A DNA stretch of 54,837 nucleotides from Mycolicibacterium peregrinum. Lineage in GTDB: Bacteria > Actinomycetota > Actinomycetes > Mycobacteriales > Mycobacteriaceae. The first letter of the stretch is position 1. Each line of letters opens with the position of its first letter. A program made the position numbers and the translations under genes. Below the pieces are notes generated by a model. It saw only the letters and a list, made by a program, of their open reading frames with translations, searched no databases and was not told the origin of the DNA. Shown here piece by piece: positions 49,633 to 54,837 of the stretch. The stretch covers positions 1-54,837 of the forward strand of contig NZ_LZSY01000093.1 in the NCBI RefSeq assembly GCF_001665625.1, given 5' to 3'.

Positions 49633-50319
49633 GTGCGCATACTTGTCGTGGACGACGATCGCGCTGTGCGCGAATCCCTGCGCCGGTCGCTTTCTTTCAA
49701 CGGATATTCGGTCGAGCTCGCCCAGGATGGGGTAGAAGCGCTCGAGGCGATTTCCAATGACCGGCCCGACGCTGTGGTTTTGGACGTGATGATGCCCCGG
49801 CTGGACGGGCTGGAGGTGTGCCGGCAGCTCCGCAGCACCGGTGACGACCTGCCGATCCTGGTGCTGACGGCCCGTGACTCGGTCTCTGAGCGGGTCGCCG
49901 GGCTGGACGCCGGCGCGGATGACTACCTGCCCAAGCCGTTTGCGCTCGAGGAGCTGCTGGCGCGGATGCGGGCGTTGCTGCGCCGGACCGTCAGCGACGA
50001 CGGCGCCGATTCGCAGAAGATGTCGTTCTCGGATCTGACCCTGGACCCGGTGACCCGCGAGGTGACCCGCGGCCAGCGTCAGATCAGCCTCACCCGCACC
50101 GAGTTCTCGCTGCTGGAAATGCTCATCGCCAACCCCCGCCGGGTGCTCACCCGCAGCCGCATCCTCGAAGAGGTCTGGGGCTTCGACTTCCCGACCTCCG
50201 GCAATGCGCTTGAGGTCTACATCGGCTACCTGCGGCGCAAGACCGAGGCCGAAGGTGAGATTCGACTGATCCACACCGTGCGCGGCGTCGGCTACGTGCT
50301 GCGCGAAACACCCCCCTGA
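49633..50319 (+). CDS. mprA: Response regulator MprA
   Basis: The product has 228 residues from the GTG at 49633; frame extensions upstream cross the rpmF terminator. It is an OmpR-type regulator, with a receiver domain containing LVVDDDRA, the phospho-acceptor Asp51 in [17 protein letters not shown] and KPF, and a C-terminal winged helix ([39 protein letters not shown]). In M. tuberculosis MprA responds to envelope stress and controls sigE, pepD and itself. The MprA box at 49592-49610 precedes it. mprB starts 4 bp after its stop, so the pair is coupled. Confidence 0.97.
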   Translation: MRILVVDDDRAVRESLRRSLSFNGYSVELAQDGVEALEAISNDRPDAVVLDVMMPRLDGLEVCRQLRSTGDDLPILVLTARDSVSERVAGLDAGADDYLPKPFALEELLARMRALLRRTVSDDGADSQKMSFSDLTLDPVTREVTRGQRQISLTRTEFSLLEMLIANPRRVLTRSRILEEVWGFDFPTSGNALEVYIGYLRRKTEAEGEIRLIHTVRGVGYVLRETPP

Positions 50320-50323
50320 TTTG

Positions 50324-51823
50324 ATGGCGCTCAACGACAACGACGGTCGCACCACCCCCTTGAACATCGGGCGGCCTGCCGCCGTCCTCCGAAACACCAG
50401 CTCACTGTCACTGCGCTGGCGCGTGATGATGCTGGCGATGTCGATGGTGGCCATGGTGGTCGTGCTGATGGCCGTCGCCGTCTACGCGGTGGTGTCCCGT
50501 GCGCTCTACGACGATCTCGACAACCAGCTGCACAGCCGAGCCCGGCTGCTCATCGAGAGCGGATCGCTGGCAGCCGACCCAGGCAAGGCGATCGAGGGCA
50601 CCGCGTACTCCGATGTCAACGCGATGCTGGTGATCCCGGGCCGATCCATCTACACCGCCAATCAGCAGGGCCAGATGCTGCCACTGGGCGCGGCAGAGAA
50701 GGACGTCATCTCGGGCGAGCTGCTGATGTCCCTGCGCACCGCCAATCACCAGCGGGTGCTCGCGGTGCACCTGGCCAACGGCAGCTCCCTGCTGATCTCG
50801 AAGAGCCTGGCGCCCACTGTCCAAGTGCTGCGACGCCTGGGCACGGTGCTGCTCATCGTCGGAGGTGTCGGCGTGGCAGTGGCGGCCATGGCCGGTGGAG
50901 CCGTGGCCCGAGCCGGGCTCAGACCGGTGGGCAGACTCACCGAAGCCGCGGAGCGGGTCGCCCGTACCGACGACCTGCGGCCCATCCCGGTGGTCGGCAG
51001 CGACGAGCTCGCCCGGCTCACCGAGGCGTTCAACATGATGTTGCGGGCGCTGGCCGAATCGCGGGAACGCCAGTCCCGGCTGGTCTCCGACGCCGGGCAT
51101 GAGCTGAGAACGCCGCTGACCTCGCTGCGCACCAACGTCGAACTGTTGATGGCCTCGCAGGCGCCCGGGGCGCCGCCGCTGCCCAGGGACGAGATGGATG
51201 GGTTGCAGCAGGACGTGATCGCCCAGATCGAGGAGCTCTCCACCCTCGTCGGCGACCTCGTCGACCTCACCCGCGACGACGCGGGCGGCATCACCCCCGA
51301 ACCGGTCGACATGTCCGAGGTCGTCGACCGCAGCCTGGAGCGGGTCCGGCGGCGTCGCAATGACATCGACTTCGACGTCGATGTCATTGGCTGGCAGGTG
51401 TTCGGCGATGCGCCCGGACTCGGCCGCGCCGTGCTCAACCTGCTCGACAACGCCGCCAAGTGGAGTCCGGCCGGCGGGGCGGTCGGTGTCCGGTTGCGCC
51501 AGATCGATCCGACACATGCCGAGCTTGTGGTCTCCGACCATGGGCCCGGTATCCCTCCGCAGGAACGCGCGCTGGTGTTCGAGCGGTTCTACCGATCCGA
51601 TGCGGCCAGGGCGATGCCGGGATCCGGCCTCGGATTGGCTATCGTCCAGCAGGTGGTGCTCAAGCACGGCGGTGCCCTGCACATCGACGACACCGTGCCG
51701 GGTGGCACCCCGCCGGGGGCGTCGTTTCACATGGTGCTGCCAGGGCAGCCGATCTCGAATGCCGATGCGACACACGTGCACCCGGCCGGTGGCGGGCACA
51801 CCGTCGGCGCGGAGAAAAAGTGA
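50324..51823 (+). CDS. mprB: Sensor histidine kinase MprB
   Basis: The product has 499 residues from the ATG at 50324; a TTG one codon earlier is less likely. Two membrane helices (about 31-58 and 173-194) enclose an extracytoplasmic sensor loop. HAMP (195-247) and the DHp domain follow, with His259 in SDAGHELRTPLTSL. The ATPase has N-box LLDNAAKWSP, G1 DHGPGIP, F-box ERFYR and G2 GSGLGLAIV. Together with MprA it forms the envelope-stress two-component system; in M. tuberculosis the sensor loop is reported to interact with DnaK. It is coupled to mprA by a 4-bp gap. Confidence 0.97.
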   Translation: MALNDNDGRTTPLNIGRPAAVLRNTSSLSLRWRVMMLAMSMVAMVVVLMAVAVYAVVSRALYDDLDNQLHSRARLLIESGSLAADPGKAIEGTAYSDVNAMLVIPGRSIYTANQQGQMLPLGAAEKDVISGELLMSLRTANHQRVLAVHLANGSSLLISKSLAPTVQVLRRLGTVLLIVGGVGVAVAAMAGGAVARAGLRPVGRLTEAAERVARTDDLRPIPVVGSDELARLTEAFNMMLRALAESRERQSRLVSDAGHELRTPLTSLRTNVELLMASQAPGAPPLPRDEMDGLQQDVIAQIEELSTLVGDLVDLTRDDAGGITPEPVDMSEVVDRSLERVRRRRNDIDFDVDVIGWQVFGDAPGLGRAVLNLLDNAAKWSPAGGAVGVRLRQIDPTHAELVVSDHGPGIPPQERALVFERFYRSDAARAMPGSGLGLAIVQQVVLKHGGALHIDDTVPGGTPPGASFHMVLPGQPISNADATHVHPAGGGHTVGAEKK

Positions 51824-51867
51824 GACAGTTGAGGTGGTCGGGGGACCAGTCATGGATGGACCAGAAA

Positions 51868-51886
51868 TCTCTAAGTGGATTCTCAG
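51868..51886 (+). promoter_or_regulatory. MprA box before pepD
   Basis: TCTCTAAG-TGG-ATTCTCAG, two 8-bp repeats 3 bp apart, lies 131 bp upstream of the pepD ATG and 44 bp after the mprB stop. It matches the published layout of MprA sites in this intergenic region of M. tuberculosis. Confidence 0.75.
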
Positions 51887-52017
51887 CCCATCTGGGCAAC
51901 CTGAGTGACCACCACTTCGTTTGACGAAGTGACGGATACGAGGGTTGGACATACGGGTCGGACCGGATCGGCGTGACTGGCCGGCGGACCTTTTACAAGA
52001 GAAGAGCACGCAGCACA

Positions 52018-53424
52018 ATGACGAACCACCCGAGGTACCCCCAGCAGCCGGAGCAGCATCCCGGCGGCGCCCCCGGATACGCCGGTGCGCGTCCTGATCC
52101 TTACCAGTCACAGCCCTACGACTGGCGCTACGCGCGTCAACAGCCATCGCAGCAGCAGCAACAACTGCCGCCCCCGCAGCAGTCGCACCAGACGCAGCAA
52201 CACCAGACGCCGCAACACCAGCCGCCGCAGCAGGCCTACCGTGCGCCGTATGACCCGTACCGGATTCCGGTCGGCCCGCAGCCCGTCCCCGCGAAAAAGC
52301 GGTCCAAGAACGGCCTCGTGGCCGGCGCGCTCGCCGTGGCCGTGGTGTCGGCAGGCATCGGTGGCGGTGTTGCAACCTTCGTACACGACGACCATCCGCG
52401 TCTGGGCACGCAAGGCCTCGGCGCCGCACCGACTGTCCCCGCCGCGGCCCTGCCGCCGGGTTCGGTGGAGCAGGTGGCGGCCAAGGTGGTGCCGAGTGTG
52501 GTCAAGCTCGAGACCGACCTGGGTCGCGCTTCCGAGGAGGGCTCCGGCATCATTCTCACAGCCGACGGCCTGATCCTCACCAACAACCACGTCGTGCAGG
52601 CCGCCAAGCCGGGCGGGCCCGGCCCCGCGCCGGTACCGGGCGGGGCGCCTGCGCCGCCCGGCGCGCAGACCAAGGTGACCTTCTCCGACGGGACCACCAA
52701 GTCGTTCACCGTCGTGGGTACCGACCCGAGCAGCGACATCGCGGTGGTACGCGCACAGGACGTCTCGGGCCTCACCCCCATCACGCTCGGCTCCTCGGCC
52801 AACCTCCGGGTGGGTCAAGATGTGGTGGCGGTCGGTTCACCGCTCGGACTCGAAGGCACGGTCACCACCGGCATCGTCAGTGCGCTGAACCGCCCGGTCG
52901 CCGCCGGCGGCGACGCCCGCAACCAGAACACCGTGCTCGACGCCATCCAGACCGACGCTGCGATCAACCCGGGTAACTCCGGTGGCGCTCTGGTCAACAT
53001 GAACGGCGAACTGGTCGGGATCAACTCGGCGATCGCCACCATGGGCGGGGATTCGCCGCAGGCGCAGAGCGGGTCGATCGGCCTCGGCTTCGCGATCCCG
53101 GTGGACCAGGCCAAGCGGATCGCCGACGAGCTGATCCAGAACGGCACGGCCTCGCACGCGTCGCTGGGTGTGCAGGTCAGCAATGACACCACCAGTGACG
53201 GCGCCAAGATCGTCGAGGTCACCAACGGTGGGGCAGCCGCAGCAGCGGGTCTTCCCAGCGGTGTGGTGGTCACGAAGGTCGACGAACGGGTCATCGGCAG
53301 CGCTGACGCGCTTGTCGCCGCCGTGCGGTCCAAGGCCCCCGGCGACAAGGTCACGCTGACCTTCCTCGACCAGGGCGGCAAGCCGCAGACCATCGAGGTC
53401 ACCCTCGGCAGGGCCGAGCAGTGA
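52018..53424 (+). CDS. pepD: HtrA-like serine protease PepD
   Basis: The product has 468 residues from the ATG at 52018; the frame extension upstream is rejected since the Gln/Pro-rich cytosolic region starts here. Order: Gln/Pro-rich N-terminus (1-95), one membrane helix (98-119), trypsin-like protease domain with H191 (TNNHVVQ), D240 (SSDIAVV) and S321 (GNSGGAL), and a C-terminal PDZ domain (about 378-465). PepD is an extracytoplasmic protease/chaperone for envelope protein quality control, controlled by MprAB and SigE. A Pro/Ala insertion near 200-215 between His and Asp is species-specific low complexity. moaB2 overlaps or follows its stop. Confidence 0.96.
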   Translation: MTNHPRYPQQPEQHPGGAPGYAGARPDPYQSQPYDWRYARQQPSQQQQQLPPPQQSHQTQQHQTPQHQPPQQAYRAPYDPYRIPVGPQPVPAKKRSKNGLVAGALAVAVVSAGIGGGVATFVHDDHPRLGTQGLGAAPTVPAAALPPGSVEQVAAKVVPSVVKLETDLGRASEEGSGIILTADGLILTNNHVVQAAKPGGPGPAPVPGGAPAPPGAQTKVTFSDGTTKSFTVVGTDPSSDIAVVRAQDVSGLTPITLGSSANLRVGQDVVAVGSPLGLEGTVTTGIVSALNRPVAAGGDARNQNTVLDAIQTDAAINPGNSGGALVNMNGELVGINSAIATMGGDSPQAQSGSIGLGFAIPVDQAKRIADELIQNGTASHASLGVQVSNDTTSDGAKIVEVTNGGAAAAAGLPSGVVVTKVDERVIGSADALVAAVRSKAPGDKVTLTFLDQGGKPQTIEVTLGRAEQ

Positions 53425-53504
53425 GCACACTTACCGGGCCCGGCGGGATGGCCACACTGCGTCTGGCTACACCGTTGTCTGCCGCCGGATATACGGTTGC
53501 AGGC

Positions 53505-53999
53505 ATGGAACAGCCAGGGGAGTTGGTGGGCCGGGCGCTCGTCGTCGTCGTCGATGATCGCACCGCACACGGCGAGGAAGACCACAGCGGTCCGTTGGTC
53601 ACAGAGTTGTTGGGTGAGGCCGGTTTCGTCGTCGACGGGGTCGTGGTGGTGGCCGCGGATGAAGTCGAGATCCGCAACGCGCTGAACACCGCGGTCATCG
53701 GCGGCGTCGATCTGGTGGTGTCGGTCGGTGGTACGGGGGTGACACCGCGCGATGTGACACCAGAAGCCACCCTCGACATCCTCGACCGCGAGCTGCTGGG
53801 CATCGCCGAGGCGCTGCGGGCATCGGGCCTCTCCGCGGGCATCGTCGATGCGGGGCTGTCGCGCGGGCTGTGCGGAGTCTCGGGCAGCACGCTGGTGGTG
53901 AATATCGCCGGGTCCCGTGCAGCGGTGCGTGACGGTATGGCCACCCTCGGGCCGCTGGCTGCGCAGGTGATCGGCCAGTTATCAAGTTTGGAGATCTGA
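53505..53999 (+). CDS. moaB2: Molybdenum cofactor biosynthesis MoaB/MogA-like protein (MoaB2)
   Basis: The product has 164 residues from the ATG at 53505, where the MoaB/Mog fold begins (GELVGRALVVVVDDRTAHG). A GTG at 53421 overlapping the pepD stop would add 28 low-homology residues. VSVGGTGVTPRDVTPEA is the molybdopterin-binding signature, and GLSRGLCGVSGSTLVVN a second family segment. Mycobacterial MoaB2 lies in this locus in all species I know and has also been linked to SigF binding rather than only to cofactor synthesis. The strong terminator at 54007 closes the pepD-moaB2 unit. Confidence 0.9.
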   Translation: MEQPGELVGRALVVVVDDRTAHGEEDHSGPLVTELLGEAGFVVDGVVVVAADEVEIRNALNTAVIGGVDLVVSVGGTGVTPRDVTPEATLDILDRELLGIAEALRASGLSAGIVDAGLSRGLCGVSGSTLVVNIAGSRAAVRDGMATLGPLAAQVIGQLSSLEI

Positions 54000-54006
54000 A
54001 CGCAAG

Positions 54007-54040
54007 CGGAAACGGCGGCCATCGGCCGCCGTTTCCGTTT
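54007..54040 (+). terminator. Rho-independent terminator after moaB2
   Basis: CGGAAACGGCGGCC (54007-54020), an ATC loop and GGCCGCCGTTTCCG (54024-54037) form a perfect 14-bp stem followed by TTTG. It begins 7 bp after the moaB2 stop. Confidence 0.93.
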
Positions 54041-54116
54041 GTTGGCGAATGTCGCGCCCAGCGTTCATGCTGGTTAAGGGCAGGTTAACGGGCGTTGCAC
54101 ACCGCTCGACTTGGAA

Positions 54117-54132
54117 TGTGATCTTCGTCACA
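54117..54132. promoter_or_regulatory. Perfect CRP/Cmr site
   Basis: TGTGA-TCTTCG-TCACA fits the mycobacterial CRP consensus at all ten defined positions. It lies only 13 bp upstream of the ATG at 54146, so a bound CRP would probably block transcription or act from downstream of the promoter. Two GGTTAA hexamers 11 bp apart (54072-54077, 54083-54088) precede it. Confidence 0.75.
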
Positions 54133-54145
54133 AAGGGGAATCCTG

Positions 54146-54304
54146 ATGCCGGAAGCGAACAAAATGTCCCGCCACGCAGTTAACAAGATCTTCGGTGAGG
54201 CCCTCCCGGAGATCGCTCCCGAGGAACGCGACATCGCTTCGCCGGACGACGATGCCGACCGCGACCGGTGGCTGCAGAACAACATTCCGCCTCATCATGG
54301 ATGA
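54146..54304 (+). CDS. Conserved-looking 52-residue acidic protein
   Basis: A 53-codon frame starts at the ATG at 54146, 6 bp after AAAGGGGA, an excellent ribosome site. The product (MPEANKMSRHAVNKIFGEAL at its start, RDRWLQNNIPPHHG at its end) is polar, acidic in the middle, with a predicted helix in the first half and no membrane segment or cysteines. It is too short for standard length cut-offs. A perfect CRP site is immediately upstream. I know no function. Third-position GC is high, as in real genes here, and the ribosome site supports translation. Confidence 0.7.
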   Translation: MPEANKMSRHAVNKIFGEALPEIAPEERDIASPDDDADRDRWLQNNIPPHHG

Positions 54305-54689
54305 ATAGATGAGCGGCTTGTAAGGCAGGAAAACCCTGTAAGGCAGTGTGGTCTGGACCTCAGGTTGTTACCAAGGCGAACGGCGTCACAGCATTGCCCC
54401 GCGGGCCAACTTGCAGCACCGCGACCCTGTGCGACATCTCCCAGCCGGCATTCAGCAAATTTTGATCGATTGAACGTATGCGGCCCCGCGGATATGTGCT
54501 TGCGTTGCCGCTCGGATGCCCTCCCGTTATGTTCCTCGTGTCAACGATGAGCATTAAGTAAGAGCGACGTGTGGAGTTCCTAATCCACATCACATGTTGG
54601 TCTTGCGCGGCGGTACGGTCTGCGGGGGCCGGGACGCCTCCACAAACGGTGGGCCCTCCGGGAGCGCCGGCGACATAGCTAGGGAGAAC
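54305..54689 (+). other. Leader/promoter region of the porin gene
   Basis: No gene is apparent in these 385 bp; frames on either strand look like chance. The stretch contains AT-rich patches (around 54455-54475 and 54545-54560). Msp porin genes of fast growers are known for unusually long untranslated leaders, so the promoter may lie far upstream of the ATG at 54690. Confidence 0.5.
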
Positions 54690-54837
54690 ATGAAGGCATT
54701 CAGTCGGGTGCTGGTCGCGATGGTTGCAGCCATCGCGGCGCTGTTTACGAGCACCGGCATTTCTCATGCGGGTCTGGACAATGAACTGAGCCTGGTCGAT
54801 GGTCAGGATCGGACCCTGACGGTTCAGCAGTGGGACA
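54690..54837 (+). CDS. mspA: MspA-family outer-membrane porin, partial (C-terminus beyond window)
   Basis: The frame starts at the ATG at 54690 after AGGGAGA and runs off the right edge (49 residues visible). The signal peptide has 27 residues and ends SHA, and the mature start GLDNELSLVDGQDRTLTVQQ is that of mature MspA. MspA forms the octameric goblet pore in the mycobacterial outer membrane, which takes up small hydrophilic nutrients. In M. smegmatis the paralogue mspC lies in the matching place downstream of pepD-moaB, so this may be the mspC orthologue. The family call is safe; the paralogue letter is not. Confidence 0.95.
   Translation, partial: MKAFSRVLVAMVAAIAALFTSTGISHAGLDNELSLVDGQDRTLTVQQWD

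Noticed and set aside
54085..54285. 66-codon minus-strand frame opposite the 52-residue protein
   Set aside because: The plus-strand frame has a strong ribosome site and a CRP site upstream. The minus frame has neither and reads as Ser/Arg-rich noise.
54360..54767. 135-codon minus-strand frame across the porin start
   Set aside because: It is antisense to a clear MspA signal peptide and leader, with no ribosome site.

Overview
The window comes from a high-GC actinobacterium, almost certainly a fast-growing mycobacterium (Mycolicibacterium type). Gene content and order follow the M. tuberculosis segment Rv0950c-Rv0984: M23 peptidase, sucCD, F420-type oxidoreductase, DUF5336 protein, perM, purN, purH, AAA ATPase, VWA protein, DUF1707 protein, echA7-fadE12-accA2-accD2-fadE13-Rv0976c, rpmF, mprA-mprB, pepD, moaB2. 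An MspA-type porin starts at the right edge. Such porins are typical of fast growers and absent from M. tuberculosis. No tRNA, rRNA, CRISPR array or insertion sequence was found.

Layout. 1-4.5 kb: two membrane proteins, an M23 peptidase and sucCD with a strong terminator. 4.6-9.6 kb: an S9 peptidase with its TetR regulator, a second TetR divergent from a DUF2236 protein, a secreted protein and a short ESX-like ORF. 9.7-13.5 kb: a thiolase-like protein, an F420-type oxidoreductase and a divergent SfnG-type dimethylsulfone monooxygenase. 13.6-18.2 kb: DUF5336 protein, perM, purN, purH. 18.2-22.5 kb: an accessory insert with a DUF559 (Vsr-like) nuclease gene among palindromic repeats, an alpha/beta hydrolase and a receptor-type Ser/Thr kinase with an LpqN-like sensor domain. 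22.6-26.8 kb: AAA ATPase, VWA protein and an LpqN-like lipoprotein. 27-35.4 kb: secreted proteins with Lys-rich tails, two of them tandem paralogues, plus a DUF1707 protein and an NmrA-like protein. 36-39.6 kb: SnoaL proteins, an oxidoreductase and a TetR with clear operators. 39.6-48.0 kb: a six-gene acyl-CoA catabolic operon resembling acyclic-terpene (atu) or leucine (liu) pathways. 48.1-49.1 kb: a second DUF559 nuclease gene between two palindromes. 49.3-54.8 kb: rpmF, the MprAB envelope-stress regulators, PepD, MoaB2, a 52-residue protein behind a perfect CRP site, and the porin start.

Two signals stand out. First, both DUF559 nuclease genes are bracketed by their own family of 55-65 bp palindromes, and both reading frames end inside a palindrome. 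In the second pair the stems differ by matched changes on both arms while the loop stays similar. Two more perfect palindromes of the same design sit alone between convergent genes. This looks like a repeat/nuclease element comparable in logic to REP/RAYT, which I do not recognise as described. Second, a 19-bp direct repeat (TCTMAG-N5-TCTMAG) lies before mprA and pepD, where MprA boxes are expected, and also before both tandem secreted-protein genes, which suggests they belong to the MprAB envelope-stress regulon.
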